Position numbers and translations under genes: made by a program | Source: Pseudomonas lurida | Lineage (GTDB): Bacteria; Pseudomonadota; Gammaproteobacteria; Pseudomonadales; Pseudomonadaceae | Reading direction: 5' to 3' | Assembly: GCF_013522705.1 (NCBI RefSeq) | Contig: NZ_JAAMRE010000003.1 | Location: 186,001 to 250,000, forward strand | DNA: 64,000 nt | Shown here: positions 42,786-54,078 of the stretch, in pieces | Numbering within the stretch: the stretch's first letter is position 1 | How the letters are laid out: each line of letters opens with the position of its first letter | The notes under the pieces: model-generated | The model's database searches: none | What the model was told of the DNA's origin: nothing | The model's input: the letters and a program-made list of their open reading frames with translations, nothing else

Positions 42786-42801
42786 TTCCGGTATAGCGGA
42801 A
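42786..42801 (+). promoter_or_regulatory. Inverted repeat upstream of the ABC importer, candidate IclR operator
   Basis: TTCCG-GTATAG-CGGAA: perfect 5-base arms with a 6-base spacer, 24 bases before the start of the binding-protein gene. IclR-type regulators often bind short palindromes of this size, and an IclR gene is in the same operon (46324). The rest of the 322-base gap 42504-42825 shows no other structure; it holds an AT-richer stretch at about 42650-42740 where a promoter is likely. Confidence 0.5.
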
Positions 42802-42825
42802 TACACAACCCCTGGAGTGCTTGTC

Positions 42826-43674
42826 ATGCATCACCGACCTTCCGTGTTCAAAGCGTGTGTTTTTCTCTTCGCCGCATCGGCTTCCCTCGCCAGCGTTGCG
42901 CAGGCGGCGGGCAGCAAGCTCGATGATGTGCTCAAACGTGGGCATCTGATCGTGGGTACAGGCAGTACCAATGCGCCGTGGCACTTCCAGGGAGCGGATG
43001 GCAAGTTGCAAGGGTTCGATATCGATATCGGCCGCATCGTGGCCAAGGGGCTGTTCAACGACCCAAGCAAGGTCGAGTTCGTGGTGCAGTCGTCCGACGC
43101 GCGGATTCCCAACCTGCTGACCGACAAGGTCGACATGAGCTGCCAGTTCATCACCGTCACCGCCAGCCGCGCGCAGCAGGTGGCGTTTACCTTGCCTTAC
43201 TACCGCGAAGGCGTGGGCCTGCTGCTGCCGAACAACAGCAAGTACAAGGAAATCGACGACCTGCAGGCCGCGGGCGATGGCGTGACCGTGGCCGTGCTGC
43301 AGAACGTGTACGCCGAAGAGTTGGTGCACCAGGCGCTGCCCAAGGCCAAGGTCGATCAATACGACAGCGTTGACCTGATGTACCAGGCCGTGAACTCCGG
43401 CCGCGCCGATGCCGCCGCCACTGACCAGTCCTCGGTCAAATACCTGATGGTGCAGAACCCCGGCCGCTACCGCAGCCCGGCCTACGCCTGGAGCCCGCAG
43501 ACCTACGCCTGCGCGGTCAAGCGCGGCGATCAGGACTGGCTGAACTTCGTCAACACGGCGCTGCATGAAGCCATGACCGGCGTGGAGTTCCCCACCTACA
43601 AAGCGTCCTTCAAGCAATGGTTTGGCGTGGACCTGCCGGAGCCGGCGATTGGCTTCCCTGTCGAGTTCAAGTGA
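42826..43674 (+). CDS. Periplasmic binding protein of a polar amino-acid-type ABC importer
   Basis: 282 residues from the ATG at 42826 (GGAG nine bases upstream; a GTG at 42817 is an alternative). Signal peptide cleaved near VAQAAG, then an SBP_bac_3 fold (LKRGHLIVGTGSTNAPWHFQ, LQGFDIDIGRIVAKGLF, DMSCQFITVTASRAQQVAF, GVTVAVLQNVYAE, DAAATDQSSVKYL). This family binds amino acids and related polar zwitterions. First gene of the importer operon, followed by two permeases and an ATPase, then catabolic genes. Confidence 0.9.
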   Translation: MHHRPSVFKACVFLFAASASLASVAQAAGSKLDDVLKRGHLIVGTGSTNAPWHFQGADGKLQGFDIDIGRIVAKGLFNDPSKVEFVVQSSDARIPNLLTDKVDMSCQFITVTASRAQQVAFTLPYYREGVGLLLPNNSKYKEIDDLQAAGDGVTVAVLQNVYAEELVHQALPKAKVDQYDSVDLMYQAVNSGRADAAATDQSSVKYLMVQNPGRYRSPAYAWSPQTYACAVKRGDQDWLNFVNTALHEAMTGVEFPTYKASFKQWFGVDLPEPAIGFPVEFK

Positions 43675-43726
43675 CGTGTAAAAACCGGGGCGCCAACACT
43701 GGCGCCCCTCTCAGGTAGCGTTGACC

Positions 43727-44389
43727 ATGAATTATCAGTTGAATTTTGCCGCCGTCTGGCGCGATTTCGACACCTTGCTGGCGGGGCTCGGGTTGGGTCT
43801 GCAACTGGCATTGCTGTCGATCGCCATCGGCTGCGTGATCGGCCTGCTGATGGCGTTTGCCATGCTGTCCAGGCACCGCGCCTTGCGCATACTGGCGTCG
43901 GTGTACGTGACGGTGGTGCGTAATACGCCGATTTTGGTGTTGATCCTGTTGATCTACTTTGCCTTGCCCAGCCTGGGCATTCGTCTGGACAAGATTCCTT
44001 CGTTCATCATCACCTTGTCGCTTTACGCCGGGGCGTACCTGACCGAAGTGTTCCGCGCCGGGCTGTTGAATATTCCCAAGGGGCTGCGCGAAGCCGGCCT
44101 GGCCATCGGCCTGGGCGAGTGGCGCATTCGGGCCTATATCACCGTGCCGGTGATGCTGCGCAATGTGCTGCCGGCGCTGTCGAACAACTTTATCTCGCTG
44201 TTCAAGGACACCTCCCTGGCCGCTGCGATCGCCGTGCCGGAACTGACCTATTACGCCCGCAAGATCAACGTCGAAAGCTACCGGGTGATTGAAACCTGGC
44301 TGGTCACGACCGCGCTCTACGTGGCCGCCTGTTACCTCATTGCCCTGTTGCTCCGCTACCTGGAACAACGTCTGGCGATCCGTCGTTAA
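43727..44389 (+). CDS. ABC importer permease, HisM/GltJ type
   Basis: 220 residues from the ATG at 43727. Five or so membrane segments and the EAA loop for ATPase contact (GLREAGLAIGLGEWRIRAYITVPVMLRNVLPALSN). TIGR01726-like N-terminal half typical of polar amino-acid permeases (TVVRNTPILVLILLIYFAL). Forms a heterodimer with the next permease. Confidence 0.92.
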   Translation: MNYQLNFAAVWRDFDTLLAGLGLGLQLALLSIAIGCVIGLLMAFAMLSRHRALRILASVYVTVVRNTPILVLILLIYFALPSLGIRLDKIPSFIITLSLYAGAYLTEVFRAGLLNIPKGLREAGLAIGLGEWRIRAYITVPVMLRNVLPALSNNFISLFKDTSLAAAIAVPELTYYARKINVESYRVIETWLVTTALYVAACYLIALLLRYLEQRLAIRR

Positions 44390-44401
44390 GGAGGGTTCCC
44401 C

Positions 44402-45064
44402 ATGTACGAATCTCCCAGCTGGTTGCATGCGTTGTGGATCGCCCGGGACACGCTTTGGGCGGGGTTTCAGGCCAGTGTCTATGTGTCGGCGCTGGCTATT
44501 ATCTTTGGCACGCTGATCGGTATCGTCGCCGGGTTGATCCTGACCTACGGCAGGTTCTGGATGCGTGCACCGTTTCGCCTGTATGTCGACCTGATCCGTG
44601 GCACCCCGGTGTTTGTGCTGGTGCTGGCGTGCTTCTACATGCTGCCGGCGCTCGGCTGGCAGATCAGCGCATTCCAGGCCGGTGCGGTCGGGCTTACGTT
44701 GTTCTGCGGCTCCCACGTGTCGGAAATCGTGCGCGGCGCATTGCAAGCCATTCCCCGTGGGCAACTCGAAGCGAGCAAGGCGATCGGTCTGACGTTCCGG
44801 CAGTCGCTCGGCTACGTGCTGTTGCCGCAGGCGTTGCGTCAGATCCTGCCGACCTGGGTCAATTCCTCCACGGAGATCGTCAAAGCCTCGACCTTGCTGT
44901 CGGTAATCGGCGTGGCCGAATTGCTGCTCAGCACCCAACAAGTGATCGCACGCACCTTCATGACCCTGGAGTTCTACCTGTTCGCCGGGTTTCTGTTCTT
45001 TGTCATCAACTACGCCATCGAGTTATTCGGGCGCTACATTGAAAAGCGGGTGGCCTTGCCATGA
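44402..45064 (+). CDS. ABC importer permease, second subunit
   Basis: 220 residues, same family as the preceding permease ([23 protein letters not shown] loop [31 protein letters not shown]). AGGAGG precedes the ATG by about eight bases; only 12 bases separate it from the first permease, and its stop overlaps the ATPase start by four. Confidence 0.92.
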   Translation: MYESPSWLHALWIARDTLWAGFQASVYVSALAIIFGTLIGIVAGLILTYGRFWMRAPFRLYVDLIRGTPVFVLVLACFYMLPALGWQISAFQAGAVGLTLFCGSHVSEIVRGALQAIPRGQLEASKAIGLTFRQSLGYVLLPQALRQILPTWVNSSTEIVKASTLLSVIGVAELLLSTQQVIARTFMTLEFYLFAGFLFFVINYAIELFGRYIEKRVALP

Positions 45065-45843
45065 ACCAATCTCACACAACCGAACCGCTGCTGAACATTC
45101 GCGGCCTGCGCAAACAGTACGGCGAGGTCGAAGTGCTCAAGGGCGTCGACCTGTCGATGCAGCGCGGCAATGTGGTGACGCTGATCGGCTCCAGCGGCTC
45201 AGGCAAGACCACACTGCTGCGTTGCGTCAATTTGCTGGAAGAGTTCCAGGGCGGCCAGATCACCCTGGACGGCGAGTCGATTGGCTACAGCGACGTCGGT
45301 GGCAAACGCGTGCGTCACCCGGAGCGCGTGATCGCTCAGCATCGGGCGATGACGGGCATGGCGTTTCAGCAGTTCAACCTGTTTCCGCATTTGAGCGCGT
45401 TGCAGAACGTCACCCTGGGCTTACTGAAAGTTAAGAAAATGCCTAAGGACCAGGCGGTAGCGCTCGCGGAAAAATGGCTTGAGCGCGTAGGACTTCTAGA
45501 GCGGCGCAATCACTTTCCCGGCCAATTGTCCGGTGGTCAGCAACAGCGCGTGGCAATTGCCCGCGCCATTGCGATGAACCCCAGCCTGATGCTGTTCGAT
45601 GAAGTGACCTCGGCGTTGGACCCGGAACTGGTCGGCGAAGTGCTCAGTGTGATCAAGGGCCTTGCCGAAGAGGGCATGACCATGTTGCTGGTCACCCATG
45701 AAATGCGTTTCGCCTATGAAGTGTCCGACCAGATCGTATTTATGAACCAGGGGCGTATTGAGGAGCAGGGTTCGTCGAAGGATATCTTCGAACGTCCGCA
45801 ATCGCCGCGCCTGGCGGAATTTTTGAAGAACATTCGTTTTTAA
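45061..45843 (+). CDS. ABC importer ATPase, GlnQ/HisP type
   Basis: 260 residues. Walker [13 protein letters not shown]-loop [11 protein letters not shown], signature [17 protein letters not shown], Walker [15 protein letters not shown], switch His in [12 protein letters not shown]. Complete. ATGA overlap with the second permease. Supplies energy for uptake of the cluster's substrate. Confidence 0.94.
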   Translation: MNQSHTTEPLLNIRGLRKQYGEVEVLKGVDLSMQRGNVVTLIGSSGSGKTTLLRCVNLLEEFQGGQITLDGESIGYSDVGGKRVRHPERVIAQHRAMTGMAFQQFNLFPHLSALQNVTLGLLKVKKMPKDQAVALAEKWLERVGLLERRNHFPGQLSGGQQQRVAIARAIAMNPSLMLFDEVTSALDPELVGEVLSVIKGLAEEGMTMLLVTHEMRFAYEVSDQIVFMNQGRIEEQGSSKDIFERPQSPRLAEFLKNIRF

Positions 45844-45859
45844 TCAGGAGCACATCGTT

Positions 45860-46249
45860 ATGAGCATCACTCGTTACGGAGCCGGCAGTACTGCCGGCGG
45901 TGGCCAGCCTCGTCCTTTCGCGCGTGCCGTGGAGGCGGATGGCTGGTTATACGTGTCAGGCCAGGTGCCGGCAGTGGACGGCGAAATCATTACCGGCGGC
46001 ATTGTCGAGCAAACCCACCAGACCTTGCGCAATGTAGTAGCGATTCTGGAAGAAGCCGGCTACGAATTGAAAGACGTGGTCCGGGTCGGCGTATGGCTGG
46101 AAGACCCACGGGACTTCTGGAGTTTCAACAAAGTCTTCGGCGAATATTTCACCCCTGAACACGCCCCTGCGCGGGCTTGCGTGCAAGCCAGCATGATGGT
46201 CGATTGCAAGGTCGAGATCGATTGCGTGGCCTACAAGAAAAAAGGCTAA
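45860..46249 (+). CDS. RidA-family enamine/imine deaminase
   Basis: 129 residues, YjgF/YER057c/UK114 fold. Conserved features: YVSGQVPAVDGEI, QTHQTLRNVVAILEEAGY, and the Arg of PARACVQASMMVDCKVEID that grips the carboxylate of the enamine/imine. RidA proteins hydrolyse 2-aminoacrylate and similar products of PLP enzymes. Its place next to a PLP dehydratase-like gene fits that role. RBS AGGAG; 16 bases after the ATPase gene. Confidence 0.92.
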   Translation: MSITRYGAGSTAGGGQPRPFARAVEADGWLYVSGQVPAVDGEIITGGIVEQTHQTLRNVVAILEEAGYELKDVVRVGVWLEDPRDFWSFNKVFGEYFTPEHAPARACVQASMMVDCKVEIDCVAYKKKG

Positions 46250-46274
46250 ATGCTTCGACTTCCATACAGAACCC

Positions 46275-46302
46275 ATGTGGGAGGGAGTGGCTCCCCCCAC
46301 AT
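46275..46302. repeat. REP-like hairpin between ridA and iclR genes
   Basis: ATGTGGGAGGGAG and CTCCCCCCACAT form a nearly perfect hairpin with a two-base loop. Looks like a degenerate single REP; it may act as an attenuating hairpin inside the operon. Confidence 0.65.
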
Positions 46303-46323
46303 TCGACCGGACCGAAAACCACC

Positions 46324-47088
46324 ATGACCGAAGACACCATCAAACGCCGCGCCAAAGGCCTGGACCGCGCGTTCGATATTCTCGATTTTCTCAAGGAAAT
46401 CGGCCAACCGCTGCGCCCGAACGATATCGCCAGCGGCATCGGCAGCCCCAAGTCCACGGTCTATGAACTGGTCGCCTCGCTGCTGGAGCGGCGCATCCTG
46501 GAAACGGTGGGCAAGGACGGTCACGTCTACCTGGGCCGCCAACTGTACTTTCTCGGTCAGGCGCACCTGCGCCATTTCGACCTGACCCGCGAGGCCGACC
46601 ATGCCTTGCAGGAGATCGTCAGCCAGACCCACGAGACCGCCCAGATGTGCCTGCTCAACGGGCGCAAATACACCGTGGCGCTGATGCGCGAAGGTGAGCG
46701 GCATTTCCGTATTTCCTCGGACATCGGCGAAAACGCGCCCATCCCCTGGACTGCCTCCGGGCGTCTGCTGCTGGGGCACTTGAGCGATCAGCAGATCGTC
46801 GACCTGATCGACCCCGACGACTTCATCCTGCCGGACGGCCAGCGCCTGCCGCTGGAGACTTTCCTGGCGCAGATTCGTCAAGCCAGCCTCGACGGCTTCT
46901 TCTCGTTCGACAGCGTGGCCGACACCTTCACCCACTGTTTCGCCGCCCCGGTGCGGGATGCCCAAGGGGTGAGCATCGCGACTTTGTGCATCGTCGCGCC
47001 ACGGGCCGACGCCCTCAACAACTACAACGACTATCGCCGGGTGCTGATCGAAAGCGCCAACCATCTGGCCCGTCGCATCAACGAATAG
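46324..47088 (+). CDS. IclR-family transcriptional regulator
   Basis: 254 residues. Winged HTH at about 10-70 (GLDRAFDILDFLKEIGQPLR, NDIASGIGSPKSTVYELVASLL) and an IclR ligand domain (AHLRHFDLTREADHALQEIV, PWTASGRLLLGHLSDQQI, AAPVRDAQGVSIATLCIVAP). Probably controls the surrounding operon by sensing its substrate or an intermediate; the inverted repeat at 42786 is a candidate site. Nine bases upstream of the PLP-enzyme gene. Confidence 0.93.
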   Translation: MTEDTIKRRAKGLDRAFDILDFLKEIGQPLRPNDIASGIGSPKSTVYELVASLLERRILETVGKDGHVYLGRQLYFLGQAHLRHFDLTREADHALQEIVSQTHETAQMCLLNGRKYTVALMREGERHFRISSDIGENAPIPWTASGRLLLGHLSDQQIVDLIDPDDFILPDGQRLPLETFLAQIRQASLDGFFSFDSVADTFTHCFAAPVRDAQGVSIATLCIVAPRADALNNYNDYRRVLIESANHLARRINE

Positions 47089-47097
47089 GAACCTCTT

Positions 47098-48306
47098 ATG
47101 CCTGCCCTCAATGCCGTTGAAAAAGGCGCCGCCGCGGTCGGTGCCCATCTGGTCCGCGACGTCAGCATGCCGGCCCTGGTGCTGCACCGTGACGCCCTGG
47201 AACACAACATTCGCTGGATGCAGACGTTTGTCCGCAACAGCGGCGCCGAGCTGGCGCCCCATGGCAAGACCAGCATGATGCCGGCGCTGTTCAAACGGCA
47301 GATCGAGCAGGGCGCGTGGGGCATTACCCTGGCCACCGCGGTGCAGACCCGTGCTGCTTATGCCGGTGGCGTGCGCCGCGTATTGATGGCCAACCAGTTG
47401 GTGGGCGCGCCGAACATGGCGTTGATTGCTGAGCTGTTGGCCGACCAGGATTTCGAGTTCCATTGCATGGTCGACCATCCGGACAACGTCGCCGACCTGG
47501 GGCGGTTTTTTGCCGCCCGTGGCCTACGCCTGAACGTGATGATCGAGTATGGCGTGCTCGGCGGACGTTGCGGGTGCCGCAGCGAGCAGGACGTGCGCGA
47601 CCTGGCCAAGGCGATCAAGGCGCAGCCGGCCCTGGCACTGACGGGGATCGAAGGCTACGAAGGGGTGATCCACGGCGAACACGCCATCCGCGGTATTCGC
47701 GATTTTGCCGCGAGCCTGGTGCGCCTGGCGATGGAACTGCAGGACAGCGGCGCTTTCGATCTGGCCAAGCCCATCGTCACCGCTTCGGGGTCGGCCTGGT
47801 ACGACCTGATCGCCGAGTCGTTCGAAGCCCAGAACGCCGCCGGGCGTTTTCTCAGCGTACTGCGCCCCGGCAGCTACGTGGCCCACGACCACGGTATCTA
47901 CAAAGACGCGCAGTGCTGCGTGCTCGACCGCCGCAGCGACCTCAGCGAAGGCCTGCGCCCGGCCCTGGAAGTCTGGGCCCACGTGCAATCGCTGCCCGAG
48001 CCGGGGTTTGCAGTCATCGCCCTGGGCAAGCGCGACGTGGCCTACGACGCCGGCCTGCCAATGCCGCTCAAGCGCTACAAGGCCGGTGTCCTGCCGGCCG
48101 AAGGCGATGATGTGAGCGCCTGCGTCGTCACCGCCGTGATGGATCAGCACGCCTTTATGACCGTGGCGCCGGGCGTGGAGCTGCGCATCGGCGACATCAT
48201 TTCCTTCGGCACCTCGCACCCGTGCCTGACCTTCGACAAATGGCAAGTCGGCTGCCTGGTGGATGAGCAATTGCAAGTGATCGAATCCCTGCACACCTGC
48301 TTCTAA
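47098..48306 (+). CDS. DSD1/D-threonine-aldolase-fold PLP enzyme, predicted amino-acid (glucosaminate?) dehydratase
   Basis: 402 residues. N-terminal alanine-racemase-type barrel with the PLP Lys57 in APHGKTSMMP and a phosphate-binding part (ASGSAWYD). C-terminal D-serine-dehydratase-like domain with the metal pair His374/Cys376 (FGTSHPCLTFDKW), as in metal-dependent D-serine dehydratase and D-threonine aldolase. These enzymes deaminate or cleave D-configured 3-hydroxy amino acids. D-glucosaminate has a 3-hydroxyl and an alpha-amino acid end, and a PLP D-glucosaminate dehydratase (EC 4.3.1.9) giving KDG is known from P. fluorescens. The KDG-kinase-like gene that follows makes this the best guess; D-serine or D-threonine remain alternatives. 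Confidence 0.8.
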   Translation: MPALNAVEKGAAAVGAHLVRDVSMPALVLHRDALEHNIRWMQTFVRNSGAELAPHGKTSMMPALFKRQIEQGAWGITLATAVQTRAAYAGGVRRVLMANQLVGAPNMALIAELLADQDFEFHCMVDHPDNVADLGRFFAARGLRLNVMIEYGVLGGRCGCRSEQDVRDLAKAIKAQPALALTGIEGYEGVIHGEHAIRGIRDFAASLVRLAMELQDSGAFDLAKPIVTASGSAWYDLIAESFEAQNAAGRFLSVLRPGSYVAHDHGIYKDAQCCVLDRRSDLSEGLRPALEVWAHVQSLPEPGFAVIALGKRDVAYDAGLPMPLKRYKAGVLPAEGDDVSACVVTAVMDQHAFMTVAPGVELRIGDIISFGTSHPCLTFDKWQVGCLVDEQLQVIESLHTCF

Positions 48307-48318
48307 ACCGCGCCGCCC

Positions 48319-48388
48319 CTATCTGGGGCAAGCCCCCACCCACCTGTTGAAATGCGTTCCCATGTGGGAGGGGGCTTGCCCCCGATAG
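48319..48388. repeat. REPIN (inverted REP pair)
   Basis: Left half CTATCTGGGGCAAGCCCCCA, right half GTGGGAGGGGGCTTGCCCCC then GATAG, in inverted orientation with a ~18-base centre, between the PLP-enzyme and kinase genes. Confidence 0.8.
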
Positions 48389-48416
48389 AGCCCTCAGCCA
48401 CATCAGAGACTCAGGC

Positions 48417-49325
48417 ATGAACACAACCCCTCGCATCGCCCTGATCGGCGAATGCATGATCGAACTGCAATACCGCGCCGACGGCAGCCTGCACCAGAGC
48501 TTCGGCGGTGACACCCTGAACACTGCGGTGTACCTGCGCCGTGAGCTGGGCGAAAGCGGCAGCGTCGACTACGTCACCGCCCTGGGCGATGACAGCTTCA
48601 GCGATGCAATGTGCCGGCAATGGGTCGACGAAGGTCTCGGTCTCGGCCTGGTCCAACGCCTGCCGGGGCGGTTGCCGGGTTTGTATTGCATCCAGACCGA
48701 TGACCAGGGCGAGCGAAAATTTCTGTATTGGCGCAACGAAGCCGCCGTGCGCGACTGCTTCACCACGCCCGCCGCCGAGCCGGTTCTGGCGGCGCTGCCG
48801 AGCTACGACGTGGTGTATTTCAGCGGTATCACCCTGGCCGTGCTCGGTGAGGTCGGCCGTGCGCGCCTGCTGCAGGCGCTGATCGAAACCCGCCGCCGTG
48901 GCGGCCAGGTAGTGTTCGACAACAACTACCGTCCGCGCCTGTGGCCCAGTGTGGAAGCAGCGCGCGCGGCGTATCACGCGGTGCTCGCCGAAGTGGACAT
49001 CGCCTTGCTCACCGAAGATGACGAGCGCGGGTTGTTTGGCTATCAGGACGCCGAGCAGGTGTTCGCGGCCTATCCAGCCATTGCCGAGGTGGTGCTCAAG
49101 CGTGGCGCCGATACATGCCTTATCCGCTGCAACGGCGAGCATTTTGCCGTGCCGGCGTTGAAGATCGAGAAGGTGGTGGATACCACGGCGGCGGGGGATT
49201 CGTTCAGCGCGGCGTATCTGGCCAGCCGGCTCCAGAGTGGTTCACCCGAGGTGGCGGCGTTGGCTGGACATCGTCTGGCCAGTCGGGTGATTCAGGTTCC
49301 GGGGGCATTGATTCCCCTGGGGTGA
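48417..49325 (+). CDS. kdgK: PfkB-family sugar kinase, probable 2-keto-3-deoxygluconate kinase
   Basis: 302 residues, ribokinase fold. N-terminal GECMIELQYRADGSLHQSFGGDTLNTAVYL (substrate loop typical of KdgK), middle DNNYRPRLW (KDG kinases: N-x-R-P-x-L-W), and the C-terminal PfkB signature DTTAAGDSFSAAYLA with catalytic Asp. KdgK phosphorylates KDG to KDPG, feeding the Entner-Doudoroff aldolase. Its presence beside a PLP deaminase and amino-acid-type importer suggests KDG arises from an amino-sugar acid. A REPIN separates it from the PLP-enzyme gene, so it may be less strongly co-transcribed. Confidence 0.88.
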   Translation: MNTTPRIALIGECMIELQYRADGSLHQSFGGDTLNTAVYLRRELGESGSVDYVTALGDDSFSDAMCRQWVDEGLGLGLVQRLPGRLPGLYCIQTDDQGERKFLYWRNEAAVRDCFTTPAAEPVLAALPSYDVVYFSGITLAVLGEVGRARLLQALIETRRRGGQVVFDNNYRPRLWPSVEAARAAYHAVLAEVDIALLTEDDERGLFGYQDAEQVFAAYPAIAEVVLKRGADTCLIRCNGEHFAVPALKIEKVVDTTAAGDSFSAAYLASRLQSGSPEVAALAGHRLASRVIQVPGALIPLG

Positions 49326-49341
49326 ATAGCCGTCTTCGGCG

Positions 49342-49424
49342 GATCGGGGGCAAGCCCCTCCCACAGTCGATTGCATTCCTCCAGATATATGCATTCCACG
49401 GTGGGAGGGGCTTGCCCCCGATAG
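49342..49424. repeat. REPIN (inverted REP pair)
   Basis: GATCGGGGGCAAGCCCCTCC at 49342 and GTGGGAGGGGCTTGCCCCCG to about 49424, inverted with a ~38-base centre, between the convergent kinase and parvulin genes. Confidence 0.8.
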
Positions 49425-49441
49425 GGCCCTGAAGGCATCCC

Positions 49442-49717
49442 TCAATCGCGATAAAACACCTGCACCAAGTGATACCCGAACTTGCTCTTGACCGGCCCAT
49501 GCACCACCCGCAGCGGTTTCTTGAAAATCACCGCATCGATCGCCCCAACCATTTGCCCTGGCCGGATCTCGCCCAGATCGCCGCCACGTTTGCCCGACGG
49601 GCAGGTGGAGTACTTCTTGGCCAGCACATCAAAAGCTTCGCCCTTGGCAATGCGCTGCTTGAGTTGTTCGGCTTCCTCGCTGGTTTTCACCAGGATATGA
49701 CGGGCTTGGGCTTTCAT
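49442..49717 (-). CDS. Parvulin-type peptidyl-prolyl isomerase
   Basis: 91 residues, a single parvulin domain with no signal peptide (cytoplasmic). Motifs: QARHILVKTSEEAEQLKQRI, YSTCPSGKRGGDLGEIRPGQM, GPVKSKFGYHLVQVFYRD. Similar to E. coli PpiC. A second gene of the same type lies at 63635 and is about half identical. Downstream of the histidine kinase gene on the same strand, 31 bases away. Confidence 0.92.
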   Translation of the reverse strand: MKAQARHILVKTSEEAEQLKQRIAKGEAFDVLAKKYSTCPSGKRGGDLGEIRPGQMVGAIDAVIFKKPLRVVHGPVKSKFGYHLVQVFYRD

Positions 49718-49748
49718 GGTTTTCTACCAGGTGTGCGACGGCGCGCGA

Positions 49749-51923
49749 TTATGCCTGAAGTCGTTCGTCGACGCCGATCATCGCGCGGATTTTCGTCGCC
49801 AGCAGATCAATGGAAAACGGCTTGGCTACCATGTCCATGCCATCCTCCAGGAAGCCCTGGCGCTCGGAGGCTTTTTCGGCGTAGCCGGTCATGAACAGCA
49901 CCTTGAGCCCCGGACGGTGCTGGCGCGCGATTTCCGCCAGTTGCCGGCCGTTCATGCCCGGCAGGCCCACGTCGGTCACCAGCAGGTCCACGCGCAGGTC
50001 CGATTCCAGCAGCGGCAACGCGGTACGCGCGTCCGCTGCCTGGTGTGCCGTGTAGCCCAATTCGTCCAGCAGGTTCACCACCAGCATGCGCACCGCCAGG
50101 TCATCCTCGACCACTACGACTGCTTCGCCCGCCTGGGCCACCGGCGCTTCGCCGAGGCTGGCCGGCAGGCTGCTCTCCAGGGAGGTGCCGTGCAGGCGCG
50201 GCAGGTACAGGCGCACGCAGGTGCCCTGGCCCGGCTCGCTTTGGATGGTCACATGGCCGCCGGACTGCTGGGCAAACCCGTAGATCATCGACAGCCCCAG
50301 GCCAGTACCCTGGCCGATAGGCTTGGTGGTGAAGAAGGGGTCGAACGCTTTGGCAAGAATCTTCGGCGCCATGCCGGTGCCGTTGTCGCACACACCGAGC
50401 ATCACGTAATCGCCGGCCTTGACGGGTTCGAGGGTGGTGATGTCGGTGCCGTCCAGGTAACTGTTGGCGGTTTCGATCAGTATTTCACCGCCGTCGGGCA
50501 TGGCGTCACGGGCATTGATCACCAGGTTGAGCAACGCGTTTTCCAACTGGCTGGCATCGGTGTTGACCGGCCAGATGTCCTGGCCCAGTTGCACATTCAG
50601 GCGAATGTGCGCGCCTTTGGTACGACGGAACAGGTCTTCCAGGGACGCCACCAGTTGGTTCGGGTCCAGTGGGCGCCGGTCCAGCGACTGGCGCCTGGAG
50701 AACGCCAGCAACCGATGGGTGAGGGCGGCGGCGCGATGGGCGGAGGACACGGCGGCCTCGATGAAACGGCCGATCTCCTCGCTGCGCCCTGCGGTGATGT
50801 AGCGCTGCATCAGGTCCAGGCTGCCGATAATGCCGGTGAGCATATTGTTGAAGTCATGGGCGATGCCGCCGGTGAGCTGGCCTACCGCTTCCATCTTTTG
50901 CGCATGGCGTAAGGCATCTTCGGCGCGCTCGCGTTCGTACATTTCGTTTTGCAGGCGCTGGTTGGCCTCGGCCAGCGCCTGGGTGCGCTGGGCGACCCGC
51001 TCTTCGAGGTTTTCATTGAGGTGGCGCAGGGCCTGTTCGGTGGTCTTGCGTTCGGTCAGGTCCAGGGCGGCGCCGAGGAACCGCGCCGGCCGGCCCTGGT
51101 GGTCCTTGTAGCAGCGGCCGCGGGCGAAGATCCAGCGTACCTCGCCATCGGGCAGCAACAAACGGTACTCCTCGGCGTATTCGGTGCCGTGGCTGATGCA
51201 ATGCTTGATGCTGCGCGCCACCGTGCCACGGTCTTCGGGGTGAACACCTTGCAGGTAGGCGCTGATGGGCAAGAGGCCGGCGTCGCCGGGTGCGACGCCG
51301 TGCAGATAGGCGAAGTGCGCGTCGGCGATGAAGTGGTCTTCGCCAATGTCCCAATCCCAGGTACCCACCGCGTCGGTAGCGGCCAGCGCCAATTGCAGGC
51401 GTTGCTCGCTGTTATGCTGGGCCTTCAGGCTGGCTTCGGAGCGTTGTTGCAGCTCGAGGGCCTTGCTGCGGCGCTCGTGGGTGTCGATGGCGGTGACCAG
51501 GATGCCGGCAACCTGGCCGCTTTCGTCGCGGATCGGGCTGTAGGTGAGGTCCAGCCAGATTTCGGTGTCGCGGTGGTTGCGCTGCAGCACAAAGCGCTGC
51601 TCGCTGAAGGTGCGCGTCTGCCCGTCGCGCACGGCGCTGTAGATCGGTGCGGTAAAGCTTTCCAGCTCCGGCCAGGTCTGATGCGCCGGCTGGCCCATGG
51701 CATCGGGGTGCTTGTTGCCCGCCAGCCGGGCAAAGCCATCGTTGTACAGTTGGATAAGTTGGTGGCCCCACAGCAAAAGCATCGGCATCGGTGAATTGAC
51801 CACGATATCGACGGCTGTGCGCAGGCTTTGCGGCCAGTCATTGGCCTCACCGAGCGGGCTTCGTGCCCAGTCCAGCCGTGCAATCAATGCAGCGGCTTCG
51901 CTACCGGTGGATGTTCCATTCAT
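49749..51923 (-). CDS. Hybrid sensor histidine kinase with two PAS domains and receiver
   Basis: 724 residues, no membrane segments. Order: PAS (about 15-150: [20 protein letters not shown]), PAS/PAC (about 180-290: [22 protein letters not shown]), coiled coil (about 300-345), HisKA with H-box [13 protein letters not shown], HATPase with N-box [16 protein letters not shown] and G-boxes [22 protein letters not shown], and a C-terminal receiver (about 600-720) with phospho-Asp in [11 protein letters not shown] and Lys in VAKPFS. Cytosolic hybrid kinases of this layout in Pseudomonas often sense light, redox or metabolites; the signal is unknown. No cognate regulator adjacent. Confidence 0.92.
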   Translation of the reverse strand: MNGTSTGSEAAALIARLDWARSPLGEANDWPQSLRTAVDIVVNSPMPMLLLWGHQLIQLYNDGFARLAGNKHPDAMGQPAHQTWPELESFTAPIYSAVRDGQTRTFSEQRFVLQRNHRDTEIWLDLTYSPIRDESGQVAGILVTAIDTHERRSKALELQQRSEASLKAQHNSEQRLQLALAATDAVGTWDWDIGEDHFIADAHFAYLHGVAPGDAGLLPISAYLQGVHPEDRGTVARSIKHCISHGTEYAEEYRLLLPDGEVRWIFARGRCYKDHQGRPARFLGAALDLTERKTTEQALRHLNENLEERVAQRTQALAEANQRLQNEMYERERAEDALRHAQKMEAVGQLTGGIAHDFNNMLTGIIGSLDLMQRYITAGRSEEIGRFIEAAVSSAHRAAALTHRLLAFSRRQSLDRRPLDPNQLVASLEDLFRRTKGAHIRLNVQLGQDIWPVNTDASQLENALLNLVINARDAMPDGGEILIETANSYLDGTDITTLEPVKAGDYVMLGVCDNGTGMAPKILAKAFDPFFTTKPIGQGTGLGLSMIYGFAQQSGGHVTIQSEPGQGTCVRLYLPRLHGTSLESSLPASLGEAPVAQAGEAVVVVEDDLAVRMLVVNLLDELGYTAHQAADARTALPLLESDLRVDLLVTDVGLPGMNGRQLAEIARQHRPGLKVLFMTGYAEKASERQGFLEDGMDMVAKPFSIDLLATKIRAMIGVDERLQA

Positions 51924-52065
51924 GAAAAAGCCCTGAGCGTAACGCTTTGAAAGATAAAAACACCCATTATCCCGTGAGTGGGCAATAAGTGACTACCCCG
52001 GAAAAATAGCACGCCCTGGCGTTTTGTCTCGCAAATCGGCCCCTCAGAGCTGAAACCTTTCATCT

Positions 52066-54018
<1,953 letters not shown>

Positions 54019-54078
54019 CAGCCAGGTCTCTTGTTCTTATGCACGTCTTCCAAACAACAGCGTTCCGCTGTGTTTGAT

